NCBI RefSeq assembly: GCF_000168975.1
Contig: NZ_AAUW01000025.1
Coordinates: 40,658 to 104,657 of the forward strand
Origin: Roseibium aggregatum IAM 12614
GTDB taxonomy: Bacteria > Pseudomonadota > Alphaproteobacteria > Rhizobiales > Stappiaceae
Length of the DNA: 64,000 nt
Reading direction: 5' to 3'
The notes under the pieces are model-generated. The model saw only the letters and a program-made list of their open reading frames with translations, was not told the DNA's origin and searched no databases. Below, piece by piece: positions 36,355-44,884 of the stretch (position 1 is the stretch's first letter; each line of letters begins with the position of its first letter). The position numbers and the translations under genes are program-made.

Positions 36355-37172
36355 GCGGCCCTCCCCTTGAAGAACTTGCCGAACAGGCCCTTCTTCTCTT
36401 CCGGGATCGTGACAGGGATATTTTCACCCAGGAGGCGGCGGACAGCCTCGGTATAAGCCTTGGCGGCCGGAGAGTTTTCGTCCGACAGCGTGATCGGCAG
36501 GCCGACGTTGGAGGCCTTCAGAACGTCCTTGCTTTCCGGAACGACGCCGATGAGAGGCACGGACAGAATGTCGACGACATCGTCGGTCGCCAGCATGTCG
36601 CCGGTCTTGGCGCGCTCGGTGTCGTAGCGCGTGATCATCAGGTGCTTGGGCATGCGGCCGCCGTCTTCGGCAATCTTGGTTTTTGCGTCGAGCAGGCCGA
36701 TGATCCGGTCGCAGTCGCGTACGGACGACACTTCCGGGTTGGATACGATGATGGCCTCATCCGCATGGCGCATGGCCAGCGTCGCGCCGCGCTCGATACC
36801 TGCCGGGCTGTCGCAGATCACCCAGTCGAAGTACATCCGCAATTCGCTGATGACGCTCGCAACGCCCTCTTCGGTCAGTGCGTCCTTGTCCCGGGTCTGG
36901 GAGGCCGGCAGCAGGTAGAGGTTGTTCAGCTTCTTGTCGCGCACCAGCGCCTGTTTGATCGAAGCTTCGCCGCGCACCACGTTGACGAGGTCGAACACGA
37001 CCCGCCGTTCCGCACCCATGATCAGGTCGAGGTTGCGCAGCCCGACGTCGAAGTCGATGGCGCAGACCTGGTAGCCTTCTTTGGCAAGCGCCGAGGCGAT
37101 GGCTGCGGTGGTGGTGGTTTTGCCCACGCCGCCCTTGCCTGACGTGACCACAACGACAGTAGCGTTGCTCAT
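36351..37172 (-). CDS. minD: septum site-determining protein MinD
   Basis: The 273-residue ATPase has the deviant Walker A motif VVTSGKGGVGKTTTTAAI, DFDVGLRNLDLIMGAERRVVFDLVNVV, WVICDSPAGIERGATLAMRHADEAIIVSNPE and a C-terminal amphipathic membrane-targeting helix (EEKKGLFGKFFKGRAA). It recruits MinC to the membrane. ATG 37172 follows minC by 56 bases. The three genes form one minus-strand operon. Confidence 0.97.
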   Translation of the reverse strand: MSNATVVVVTSGKGGVGKTTTTAAIASALAKEGYQVCAIDFDVGLRNLDLIMGAERRVVFDLVNVVRGEASIKQALVRDKKLNNLYLLPASQTRDKDALTEEGVASVISELRMYFDWVICDSPAGIERGATLAMRHADEAIIVSNPEVSSVRDCDRIIGLLDAKTKIAEDGGRMPKHLMITRYDTERAKTGDMLATDDVVDILSVPLIGVVPESKDVLKASNVGLPITLSDENSPAAKAYTEAVRRLLGENIPVTIPEEKKGLFGKFFKGRAA

Positions 37173-37228
37173 GGTGTTCGTCCTGTTTTTGTTGTCAGAC
37201 CGGCCGCGCTCGGCTGCCGGTTCTGTGG

Positions 37229-38083
37229 TTAGTTCAGCTCTTCAAAGACGAGGGTTTCGTTTTCGAAGCGTATCTGCGCAGGTGCGTTGCGCAGGGCGGT
37301 ATCGAAATCGTCCGCGACCTTGTAGAGCCCGTTGATGGAAACCAGCTCCGCATCCAGCTTGGAGCAGAAGATGCGGGCGCTGTCTTTCCCGGAGACACCG
37401 GCCAATGCACGTCCGCGCAGAGCGCCATAGACGTGTATCGAGCCGCCGGCGATGATTTCGGCGCCGGAACTCACAGAGCCGATCACCGTCACGTCGCCTT
37501 CCGGATGCAGAATGCTCTGACCCGAGCGAACCGGTTCCGTAATCACGATGGAGGACCCGCTTGCAATGCTTGCCGGCGAGGCTTCCCACGCTTCTGATTC
37601 CGGCGCGCTGTTGCCATTGACCTTGCTGGCCTTGGTCTTCGTTTCGCCGGTTGCCTTCCTGGCTTTGCCGGACGCACCCTTCGCGGCACCGTCTGTCCCG
37701 CTCCCGTCCGCTTGTTTTGCTTCAGGGCCATCGCTGGCCTCAGCCGGAGCGTTCGCGGGTGTCGGGACATCCACGTCGGAGGCCAGGCGGCCACCTGAGA
37801 AACTCGGCGGCATGCCTGGTTTCAGCCGTGTACCGGCGACACCGTCAATGCCCATGACGCGGATCGAACGGTCGCCAAGCTGCGCAAGAAGCTGCTCCAA
37901 CTCCTCGATCGGTATCTTGGTCCCCCGAACATCCAGAATGATGGGCCGGTCGATAAAGAATCCAGGCGAGCGTTCGATGATCCGGTCGATTTCACGGAAC
38001 CAGTCCGCAAAGGGCGGCTCCGGGCTCAGAACGATGGCAATGAAGGATTTTCCCTTGAACTTCATCAAAGAGTCCGGCGGCAC
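37229..38083 (-). CDS. minC: septum site-determining protein MinC
   Basis: The 284-residue protein has an N-terminal MinC domain (about 7-88: FKGKSFIAIVLSPE... RPIILDVRGTKIPIEELEQLLAQLGDRSIRVMGIDGV) and a C-terminal beta-helix dimer domain (about 178-284: PVRSGQSILHPEGDVTVIGSVSSGAEIIAGGSIHVYGALRGRALAG). It blocks FtsZ polymerisation away from mid-cell. Between the domains lies an unusually long 85-residue linker rich in Ala, Lys, Gly and Thr. GTG 38083 is the first start; ATG 38065 (MKFKGK) is equally plausible, and neither has a clear ribosome site. Confidence 0.92.
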   Translation of the reverse strand: MPPDSLMKFKGKSFIAIVLSPEPPFADWFREIDRIIERSPGFFIDRPIILDVRGTKIPIEELEQLLAQLGDRSIRVMGIDGVAGTRLKPGMPPSFSGGRLASDVDVPTPANAPAEASDGPEAKQADGSGTDGAAKGASGKARKATGETKTKASKVNGNSAPESEAWEASPASIASGSSIVITEPVRSGQSILHPEGDVTVIGSVSSGAEIIAGGSIHVYGALRGRALAGVSGKDSARIFCSKLDAELVSINGLYKVADDFDTALRNAPAQIRFENETLVFEELN

Positions 38084-38406
38084 AATTGGTCAGGTTGATT
38101 TGGTCCGGTAAACCTATCATTAACCGAACCGGACAATCGGGCAGGCAGCCGTTTTCCACCGATATCAATTTTCATCTGATATTTCAGATAATTGGCTCTT
38201 ACACCAAGTCTCTGGTTCAAGCGCTGGTCGCTCTACTTGCCAAAAATACCAAGAGAACCGCCAAGAATCGCAGCATCGCACCCCGGCCTGCCTTCTTTGC
38301 CGGCGCATTGGTTAACTCAATTCCTGTAAAAAACTGGATTTTTGCCATATTGCAGTGCAATATAGACAATCTGGTGTTTGGGGCGCGACGCGTCTTGGGG
38401 AAAAGA
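38084..38406. other. minC / HTH-gene divergent intergenic region with 17-base palindrome
   Basis: The 323 bases between minC and the small gene at 38407 hold promoters for both. ATATTGCA-G-TGCAATAT (38347-38363) is a perfect palindrome 43 bases before ATG 38407 and a likely operator. Isolated TTAACC-type half-sites (about 38110 and 38311) are present but do not form a full CtrA box. A frame open through this region toward 38407 lacks features of a protein. Confidence 0.5.
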
Positions 38407-38739
38407 ATGAGCAACTTCAGTGATATGATGACCTATCTAGGCCTCGATACGAGTGAGGCTGCGATGGTGCTTAACGTATCTGAAGATGAAATTCTTCGCT
38501 GGTGCAGTACGAGCGAGGCACCGCCTATTCACATCTGGCAAGGCCTCGTGCGCATGCTCGATGAAATCCGGCTGTCTGCCGAGGAAGCCGCGAAATCAGC
38601 CGATCTCGATCATCTGGATGCGACGGATCTCAACCGCATCAATCTGATGGTGCCCGGTGGCACGGCGTCGGACCTGGCTGGGCCGAAACGCGCCGCAACC
38701 GCGCTTGCCGTAGCGACACTGGCGCGGGTCTTCGTCTGA
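38407..38739 (+). CDS. small orphan protein with HTH-like segment
   Basis: The 110-residue product was not assigned to a named family. Residues about 8-55 (MTYLGLDTSEAAMVLNVSEDEILRWC...IWQGLVRMLDEI) have the spacing of a lambda/XRE-type helix-turn-helix: a helix, a turn after EAAMVLNV, a second helix EDEILRWC, then a longer helix. The middle is acidic (AEEAAKSADLDHLDATDL) and the end hydrophobic (RAATALAVATLARVFV). It would be a cytosolic DNA-binding protein if the reading is right. GGGGAAAAGA precedes ATG 38407. It is divergent from minC and convergent with the kinase. Confidence 0.65.
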   Translation: MSNFSDMMTYLGLDTSEAAMVLNVSEDEILRWCSTSEAPPIHIWQGLVRMLDEIRLSAEEAAKSADLDHLDATDLNRINLMVPGGTASDLAGPKRAATALAVATLARVFV

Positions 38740-38774
38740 TATGCACCGCTAACAGGGTTTTGCTTGAGCCTTGC

Positions 38775-41297
38775 TCAGGCCGGCTCGTTCAGCTTCAGCC
38801 CGATTTTGCCAGCCAGCGCCTCGGCATCCACCGGCTTGGGCAGTTTCGAAAAACGCCCGGCATATCGGTCTGAAAACGGATCGTCGTTTGGCAGATGCCC
38901 CGAAACGGCAACGACCCGGCAATCTGCGTGCGCTTCAAGAGCCTGCCCGGCAAGATCCCAGCCCGAATGTCCATTGTCGAGCTGCAGATCCGTCACCACG
39001 ATCGAGTAGGGCATGTCAGGGCTGATCCTGGCCTTTGCATTCTCAAAACTATGCTCTGTCGTCACCGTGTACCCGAACCTTGTCATGAGGTCCGAAATCG
39101 CCGCTGCCGACCGCCGGTCGTCATCGACCACCAGGGCTCGCCCGATCCCATCCCCAGCGACGGTCCCCGGAGATTGGGGGGCTTTTCCGCCGGATTGCTG
39201 GGGGAAGGTCAACGTCACGCAGGTTCCTTGACCCGGCTGCGACGCAATGTGGATGGTGCCACCAGACTGATGCACGAACCCGTGCACCATGGACAGGCCG
39301 AGACCGGTGCCTTCGCCGTTCGCGCGAGCGCTAAAGAAAGGCTCGGCAGCCTGGCGCAACGTATCCGCATCCATCCCGCAGCCATCGTCCTTCACCGATA
39401 GCGAGATCTTTCCGTCTGTTTGCCGCGTTACGGCGATTTCGATGTGTCCTTCGTCTTCAATGGCCTGTCCGGCATTGACGCACAGGTTCAAGATAGCGCT
39501 TTCCAGCTGGCCGGGGTCGATGCGCGCAAACATCGGGCCTTCGTCGCACCGGATCGACAGCGTTACGGTTTCAGGCAGGGCCATCGACAACAGGTCTTCC
39601 ATGCCTTCCGCGATCACGGCGATATCGGTTTCGATAGGGGCAAGGTGCTGTTTTCGGGCAAAGGCCAGAAGCCGCTCGATCAGGGAAACGCCGAGTTCGA
39701 CCGCATCATTGATCCTTGCCTTCATCACCGAGGCCTTGGGCGTAAGCTCGCCCTCAAGCATGTGAAGATTGCCGGAGATCGTGGACAGGATGTTGCCGAA
39801 GTCGTGGGCAACTTCGCCCGTCACCTTGCCGAGACTTTCCACCCGCCGGATCTCTTCCAGCCGTTCGTCGATCCGCTTGCGCTCCGTCGTTTCGGAAAAC
39901 AGCCACACGGATCCGCCGTCGGGCAATGCCGACTGGCGCACTTCCAGAACCCGGCCGGTGGGGTCGGCGTATTCGCCAAATCCGGCCCTGTCGTTTTCAT
40001 TGGCCCGGGGTTGGAACGCCGACCCTTCCAGAAGCTCCGGCAGCGTCATGCGCTTGCCGCGACCTGCTTTTTCCAGACGCAGCAATTCCCGTACGCGGTC
40101 GTTTTCGGCGAGGAACTGCCCGGTCGGCGACAGCACCGCAACGCCGTCACTGATGTTCTGGAAAACGGTGATGAAAAGCTCGTTGCGGCGCCAGACTTCC
40201 CGGGTTTTCCGTTCCAGCCGCAGGGCATTGGACCGGAACTTGCGGAAAGCCTCGGACAACTGCCCGATCTCGTCTGACGCGCTTGCCTTCTTGGGCAGCC
40301 GTGCCTTCAGGTCTCCTGCCGCCAGCCGCCGCATGACAGCAGTGATCTGGTGCAGGTTGCGCACCACATAGCGGGAGACAAACAGGGCAGAGCCGATGGC
40401 GACAACCAGACTGATGACAGTCAGGACCAGAATGACGGCCTTTGCAAAGGTAATGCTGGTTGTTGTCTTGTCGCGTGAATCGCGAAGCCTCAGCTTTGTG
40501 TCCGTGACCTTCTGCAGGGCGTAGGCGTTCACCTGCACGAGCTCGGTGCGAATGCGGAAGAGAGCGTTTTCGGCATCAAGCTTGGCTGCGAGGCTGGAAT
40601 AGCGCAGCGAGAACAGGTCACCGCGCCGCATCACAGCCTCGTCGACCTCTGCCAGGGCCGCGCGGACAGGGGAGGTGGCAGAGGCTGCAATGTCCTGACG
40701 GATGCGCCGGAAACTGCTCTGTTGCTCCCCCACCTTGATCAGCTCCTGACTGCGCAGCGCGCCGATGGCGGCCATGACCAGTTGCTGCAAGGCAGACCAG
40801 TTCTGGCGGTCCTCCGGCGACTGGTCCCGCGACTGCGCCAGCCTGCGGAAGCGTTTTTGCAGGCGTTCCAGATCCTGATCGATCAGTGCGAGTTCGGCAG
40901 CGGTCCTGCCCTGTGGAACCATTGCACGGGCAAGATCGGTGATCGCCACCCGGATACGGGCAAGAGGCCTGACGAGATCAGGATCGCCGCCCCCCAAAGA
41001 TTCGATGTGATCAAGTGTTGCGAGAACTCGTTCAGCTTCGCTTTCAAGTTGGAAGCTTGGGCTGAGCGTCATCAGAAAGGGTGCGGAGGCGGCCAGCTTC
41101 GACGCGTTGCCGGAAAGCTCCAGAGCGTCGGAAACGTCGCTCAAGGTCTGGTCGTGAAAGGTGCCGAGCCGCTCTTCGGCGCTGTTGAGCGTAATGAGAG
41201 CAATGGCCCCGACCACCATGACCACGACAAGAAGCAGACCGATGGACGAAAGCAGCAGCGAGCGGATGCTGGGCTGGCGGAGCCGGGACGTGCTCAT
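38775..41297 (-). CDS. hybrid sensor histidine kinase with C-terminal receiver
   Basis: The 840-residue protein has a first membrane helix (about 14-36), a long helical periplasmic region (about 40-285), a second helix (VILVLTVISLVVAIGSALF, about 288-308), a HAMP domain (about 310-365), a PAS-like domain (about 375-480), the phospho-histidine box GEVAHDFGNILSTISGNLHML (about 502-522), an ATPase domain with LESAILNLCVNAGQAI and GEGTGLGLSMVHGF, and a receiver (about 725-838) with VVDDDRRS and phosphorylatable Asp in VVTDLQLD. The long helical sensor recalls TorS. Its start overlaps the response-regulator stop (ATGA). Confidence 0.92.
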   Translation of the reverse strand: MSTSRLRQPSIRSLLLSSIGLLLVVVMVVGAIALITLNSAEERLGTFHDQTLSDVSDALELSGNASKLAASAPFLMTLSPSFQLESEAERVLATLDHIESLGGGDPDLVRPLARIRVAITDLARAMVPQGRTAAELALIDQDLERLQKRFRRLAQSRDQSPEDRQNWSALQQLVMAAIGALRSQELIKVGEQQSSFRRIRQDIAASATSPVRAALAEVDEAVMRRGDLFSLRYSSLAAKLDAENALFRIRTELVQVNAYALQKVTDTKLRLRDSRDKTTTSITFAKAVILVLTVISLVVAIGSALFVSRYVVRNLHQITAVMRRLAAGDLKARLPKKASASDEIGQLSEAFRKFRSNALRLERKTREVWRRNELFITVFQNISDGVAVLSPTGQFLAENDRVRELLRLEKAGRGKRMTLPELLEGSAFQPRANENDRAGFGEYADPTGRVLEVRQSALPDGGSVWLFSETTERKRIDERLEEIRRVESLGKVTGEVAHDFGNILSTISGNLHMLEGELTPKASVMKARINDAVELGVSLIERLLAFARKQHLAPIETDIAVIAEGMEDLLSMALPETVTLSIRCDEGPMFARIDPGQLESAILNLCVNAGQAIEDEGHIEIAVTRQTDGKISLSVKDDGCGMDADTLRQAAEPFFSARANGEGTGLGLSMVHGFVHQSGGTIHIASQPGQGTCVTLTFPQQSGGKAPQSPGTVAGDGIGRALVVDDDRRSAAAISDLMTRFGYTVTTEHSFENAKARISPDMPYSIVVTDLQLDNGHSGWDLAGQALEAHADCRVVAVSGHLPNDDPFSDRYAGRFSKLPKPVDAEALAGKIGLKLNEPA

Positions 41298-42022
41298 GGT
41301 CCGTCAGCCTGGAGGACGAAGATGTACCCCTGCGCCCGGCGGGTTTGCAGATGAACGGGCTTGGAGGGGACATTCTCGATCTTGCGGCGCAGCCGCAGGA
41401 TCAGGACATCGATTGTCCGGTCCACATAGCGCTGCATGTCGCTGCCGATCTCGCGCATCAGGTCCGTGCGGGGAATGATCCGATCCGGGTTCTTCACGAA
41501 ATATTCCAGCAGGACATATTCCGCGTTGGTCAGCGGAATCTCGTCGCCGTTCCCGTCCAGCAGTTCCCGGCGCTTCAGGTTCACCCTCTTGTCGCCGAAG
41601 ACGATTTCCTGATCCTTGCCGGCTTTTACGGCCGAAACGCCATGCCCGTAGCGGCGGAGTACTGCGCGGATGCGGGCGACGAGTTCGCGCGGATTGAACG
41701 GCTTCATCAGATAGTCGTCGGCGCCCGTCTCAAGGCCGATGATCTTGTCGATCTCGTCGCCGACGCCGGTCAGCATGACGATGGGAAGCTCGCTGGTCTC
41801 GCGGATATGGATGGCAAGGGAAAGACCCGACTCGCCCTTGAGGCGCAGGTCGATCAGAGCAAGGTCGAAGTCCTGGGGGCTGCCGGCGGCCTTGAAGCCG
41901 TCACTGTCCTGAAACGCAACCGGTTCGAACCCGCTTGCCTCCATCAGTGCAGACAGGGTATCGCGCACATCCGCGTCGTCATCGATGATGGCAATCACCG
42001 GTCTTGTCGCGCTTGCATCCAT
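41294..42022 (-). CDS. OmpR-family response regulator
   Basis: The 242-residue protein (from ATG 42022) has a receiver domain with acidic pocket IIDDDAD, phosphorylation site D58 in LALIDLRLKGESG and the conserved lysine in YLMKPFNPRELVARIRAVLRR. A winged-helix DNA-binding domain follows, with TNAEYVLLEYFVKNPDRIIPR and YVDRTIDVLILRLRRKIE...LQTRRAQGYIF. It is the partner of the overlapping hybrid kinase and is divergent from phnD. GTG 42040 would add six residues; ATG 42022 has AGAGAG upstream and is preferred. Confidence 0.92.
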   Translation of the reverse strand: MDASATRPVIAIIDDDADVRDTLSALMEASGFEPVAFQDSDGFKAAGSPQDFDLALIDLRLKGESGLSLAIHIRETSELPIVMLTGVGDEIDKIIGLETGADDYLMKPFNPRELVARIRAVLRRYGHGVSAVKAGKDQEIVFGDKRVNLKRRELLDGNGDEIPLTNAEYVLLEYFVKNPDRIIPRTDLMREIGSDMQRYVDRTIDVLILRLRRKIENVPSKPVHLQTRRAQGYIFVLQADGP

Positions 42023-42118
42023 GCTGTCGCTCTCTTGCACCTACATGAGCTGTCTAACACAAGGACCGGGCGGCGAGGCCAGAATCTCGTTACAAATGTT
42101 TCACCTGCCCACGCGCAG

Positions 42119-42166
42119 CTGTAACACTGTTAACAAAATAAGGCTGTCCAACAGCTTCTGTTAACA
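42119..42166. promoter_or_regulatory. direct repeats CTGTTAACA between response regulator and phnD
   Basis: CTGTAACA (42119-42126) is followed at once by CTGTTAACA (42127-42135), and CTGTTAACA recurs at 42158-42166, 31 bases further. Between them AAGGCTGT-CC-AACAGCTT forms an imperfect dyad. Direct CTGT repeats are typical binding sites for OmpR/TorR-type regulators, and this array sits between the regulator gene and the importer. It does not have the 11-base spacing of a PHO box. Confidence 0.5.
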
Positions 42167-42277
42167 CTTCGCCGCTCGTTTTCCTTCGCCATCTCCCGGT
42201 AGGCTGATGTGGATCTTTCAAGAGCCTTGCGGTGCGATGCGCTGCGGGGCAGGAACGATCTGTAATGGGAGGAAAAT

Positions 42278-43255
42278 ATGAGAAATATGCTGGCCCGGCT
42301 CGGTTCCGTGGCTTTTGTGACCGGTTTTGCCATTTCGTCCGCTTATGCTGCGGAGTGCGCGAACCAGGGTGCACTCGACAGCATCTATTGCGACGCCAAT
42401 GGCGATCTTGTCGCCGACGCACCGTCCGATCCGGCCAAACTGAGCAACCCCGACACGCTCGTCTTTGCCTATACGCCGGTTGAAGATCCCGCTGTTTATG
42501 CCGACATCTGGGCGCCTTTCATCGAGCATCTGGAAACTGTGACCGGCAAGGACGTGCAGTTCTTCGCGGTGCAGTCGAATTCGGCTGAAGTGGAAGCCAT
42601 GCGGTCCGGCCGTCTGCACATCGCAGGCTTCTCGACTGGCCCGACGCCTTTCGCCGTCAATCTCGCAGGTGCCGTCCCGTTTGCGATCATGGGCAGCGAA
42701 GACGGTCAGTTCGGCTATCGCCTTCAGATCTATACCCAGGCCGACAGCGATATCAAAACGCCAGCTGATATGAAGGGCAAGCGCATCGCGCACACGTCTC
42801 CGACATCCAACTCGGGCAACCAGGCGCCGCGCGCCCTGTTCCCGGCTCTCGGCGTCGTGCCGGACCAGGACTATGAAGTCATCTATTCCGGGTCCCACGA
42901 CCAATCGATGCTGGGCGTGGTTGCCGGCGACTATGACGCCGCGCCGGTTGCCTCCGAAGTTGTCGACCGCATGGCGGAACGCGGCCTTTACGATCCTGAG
43001 GAAGTGCGCATTGTCTGGGAAAGCGATCCGTTCCCGACAACCTCCTTCAACTACGCCCACGACCTGGATCCGGCCCTCGTTGAAAAAATCAAGGAAGCGT
43101 TCTTCAGCTTCGACTTCAAGGGCAACAAGCTGGGTGAGGAATTCGAGGGCGTAAGCAAGTTCGTTCCCATCACCTACAAGGACCAGTGGGCTGTCATCCG
43201 GCAGATCCAGGCCAGCAACGGTGTTGAGTACACGCCGCAAGGTCTTGCCAAGTAA
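42278..43255 (+). CDS. phnD: phosphonate-type ABC transporter periplasmic binding protein
   Basis: The 325-residue protein has a signal peptide (to about residue 25, ending SSAYAAEC) and PhnD-family body: LVFAYTPVEDPAVYADIWAPFIEHLE, GRLHIAGFSTGPTPFAVNLAGAVPF, GKRIAHTSPTSNSGNQAPRALFP and SGSHDQSMLGVVAGDYDAAPVASEV. Such proteins bind phosphonates, phosphite or related oxyanions. Two Cys in the mature N-terminus (AECAN...IYCDAN) could form a disulfide. GGGAGGAAAAT precedes ATG 42278. No C-P lyase or phosphonatase genes are in the window, so the ligand is undetermined. Confidence 0.92.
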   Translation: MRNMLARLGSVAFVTGFAISSAYAAECANQGALDSIYCDANGDLVADAPSDPAKLSNPDTLVFAYTPVEDPAVYADIWAPFIEHLETVTGKDVQFFAVQSNSAEVEAMRSGRLHIAGFSTGPTPFAVNLAGAVPFAIMGSEDGQFGYRLQIYTQADSDIKTPADMKGKRIAHTSPTSNSGNQAPRALFPALGVVPDQDYEVIYSGSHDQSMLGVVAGDYDAAPVASEVVDRMAERGLYDPEEVRIVWESDPFPTTSFNYAHDLDPALVEKIKEAFFSFDFKGNKLGEEFEGVSKFVPITYKDQWAVIRQIQASNGVEYTPQGLAK

Positions 43256-43270
43256 GACAACTGGCTTTGA

Positions 43271-43301
43271 CGGCCCGCCGAGAGACAGCTCCGGCGGGCC
43301 G
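43271..43301 (+). promoter_or_regulatory. hairpin between phnD and phnC
   Basis: A perfect 10-base-pair stem, CGGCCCGCCG with CGGCGGGCCG, and an 11-base loop, starting 16 bases after phnD and ending 18 before phnC. No T-run follows. It probably sets the relative levels of binding protein and transporter. Confidence 0.65.
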
Positions 43302-43319
43302 GTTCAATCGGGGTAAAAC

Positions 43320-44093
43320 ATGCTAAAGATAACAAGCCTTGTGAAGCGTTACGGGGCCGGGGATCCTGTGCTCAAAGACCTGGACCTTGAGGTTCCCGGC
43401 GAAGAGGTCGTCTCCGTGATCGGCTCTTCGGGTGCGGGCAAAAGTACGCTGCTTCGCTGCATCAACCGCCTGGTCGAACCGACCTCGGGCAAGATCTTCC
43501 TCAATGGCACCGATTTCACCAGCCTGGGCAAGCGCGAACTGCGCGTCGGCCGTCGCCGCATCGGCATGGTGTTCCAGAGTTTCAATCTGGTCGACCGCCT
43601 GACCGTCATGGAAAACGTCCAGAGTGGGCGTCTCGGTTACATCTCGACCTGGGCCGCACTGTCACGGCGTTACCCGAAGGAAGACATCCGCCGGGCCTAC
43701 GAGCTGATGGAGCGAGTCGGCATCGCCCATTACGCCAACAAGCGCGCGGACGAACTGTCCGGCGGCGAACGCCAGCGTGTCGGCGTGATCCGGGCCCTGA
43801 TGCAGCAGCCGGAAATCCTTCTGGCCGACGAACCGACAGCGTCGCTCGATCCGAAGACCTCCGAACAGATCATGACCCTGCTTCGGGACCTTGCGCGCGA
43901 ACTGAAGCTGCCGGTGATCATCAACATTCACAACGTCAATGAAGCCAAGGAATTCAGCGACCGTATCGTCGGCATGCGCTATGGGCGCATCATCTTCGAC
44001 GATCTGCCGGATGCCCTGACAAAGGACGCGATGCACGAGATCTATGCCGGTGTTCCCCATGAGGACCGGCAGATGGAAGGCGCTGCGGCATGA
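43320..44093 (+). CDS. phnC: phosphonate-type ABC transporter ATP-binding protein
   Basis: The 257-residue ATPase has Walker A GSSGAGKST, Q-loop MVFQSFNLVDRLTVMENV, signature LSGGERQRVGVIRAL, Walker B ILLADEPTASLD and switch His in INIHNVNEAKEF. The GRLGYISTW segment after the Q-loop is a PhnC trait. It drives the two PhnE-type permeases. Its stop overlaps the phnE start by ATGA. Confidence 0.95.
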   Translation: MLKITSLVKRYGAGDPVLKDLDLEVPGEEVVSVIGSSGAGKSTLLRCINRLVEPTSGKIFLNGTDFTSLGKRELRVGRRRIGMVFQSFNLVDRLTVMENVQSGRLGYISTWAALSRRYPKEDIRRAYELMERVGIAHYANKRADELSGGERQRVGVIRALMQQPEILLADEPTASLDPKTSEQIMTLLRDLARELKLPVIINIHNVNEAKEFSDRIVGMRYGRIIFDDLPDALTKDAMHEIYAGVPHEDRQMEGAAA

Positions 44094-44884
44094 GTACGGC
44101 GAGGGACACCTGGCGCAAGCAGCCCTTCATCGCCAACCCGGTTTTGCGCTACGGCCTTTATGCCGCGATCGCGGTCTATATCGTGACCACCTTTGCGACG
44201 CTGCCGATCGACTGGGACCGTATGGTGCAAGGCCTGAGCCGGGCAGGGCGGATCTTCGGCGGGGCCTTCCCGCCCAGCTTCCAGCGTAGCGAATTGCTCA
44301 TCGACGGGTTTATGGAAAGCCTGAAGATCGCAATCCTCGCGACTGTCGGCGGCGTCCTGCTGTCGATCCCGATCGCCTTCATGGCGGCCAGGAACATCGC
44401 TCCGCTGTCGATCTATTATTTTGGCCGGGCAGTCATCATCATCGCACGCAGCTTCCATCCGGTGATCGTTGCCATCATCTTCGTGAAAGCCGTCGGTTTC
44501 GGCCCTTTCGCGGGCATCCTGACGCTGATCGTCTACTCCATCGGCTTTGTTGCCAAGCTGCTGGCCGAAAAGATCGAGGAAATCGACCCAGGGCCCGTCG
44601 AAGCCATGAGGGCAGCCGGTGCTCCGTTCCTGTCGACACTGGTCTATGCGGTGTTCCCGCAGATCATGCAGCGCCAGATCGGCCTCGGCATCTACCAGCT
44701 CGACAGTAACCTGAGAGCCTCGGCGGTCGTCGGTATCGTCGGCGCGGGCGGGATCGGTGCCACCCTGGCCAATGCCTTCGGACGCTACGATTACGACTTC
44801 GCCCTGGCGATCACCATGGTCATCGTGGGTGCCATCCTGATTTCCGAAGCCGTCAGCGGTGCCATCAGAAAGCGGATCGCATAA
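44090..44884 (+). CDS. phnE: phosphonate-type ABC transporter permease (first)
   Basis: A 264-residue permease with about six membrane helices and the coupling loop EIDPGPVEAMRAAGAPFLSTLVYAVFPQIMQ (EAA motif) at about 165-195, then IYQLDSNLRASAVVGIVGAGGIGATLANAF, which is conserved in PhnE. It forms one half of the membrane channel. Stop and next start share a base (TAATG). Confidence 0.94.
   Translation: MSTARDTWRKQPFIANPVLRYGLYAAIAVYIVTTFATLPIDWDRMVQGLSRAGRIFGGAFPPSFQRSELLIDGFMESLKIAILATVGGVLLSIPIAFMAARNIAPLSIYYFGRAVIIIARSFHPVIVAIIFVKAVGFGPFAGILTLIVYSIGFVAKLLAEKIEEIDPGPVEAMRAAGAPFLSTLVYAVFPQIMQRQIGLGIYQLDSNLRASAVVGIVGAGGIGATLANAFGRYDYDFALAITMVIVGAILISEAVSGAIRKRIA

Noticed and set aside
38100..38330. 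CtrA box between minC and the small HTH-like gene
   Set aside because: Only single TTAACC-type half-sites are present; no TTAA-N7-TTAA pair was found.
42041..42277. PHO box before phnD
   Set aside because: CTGT elements occur but at 8- and 31-base spacing, not the 11-base repeat of PhoB sites.
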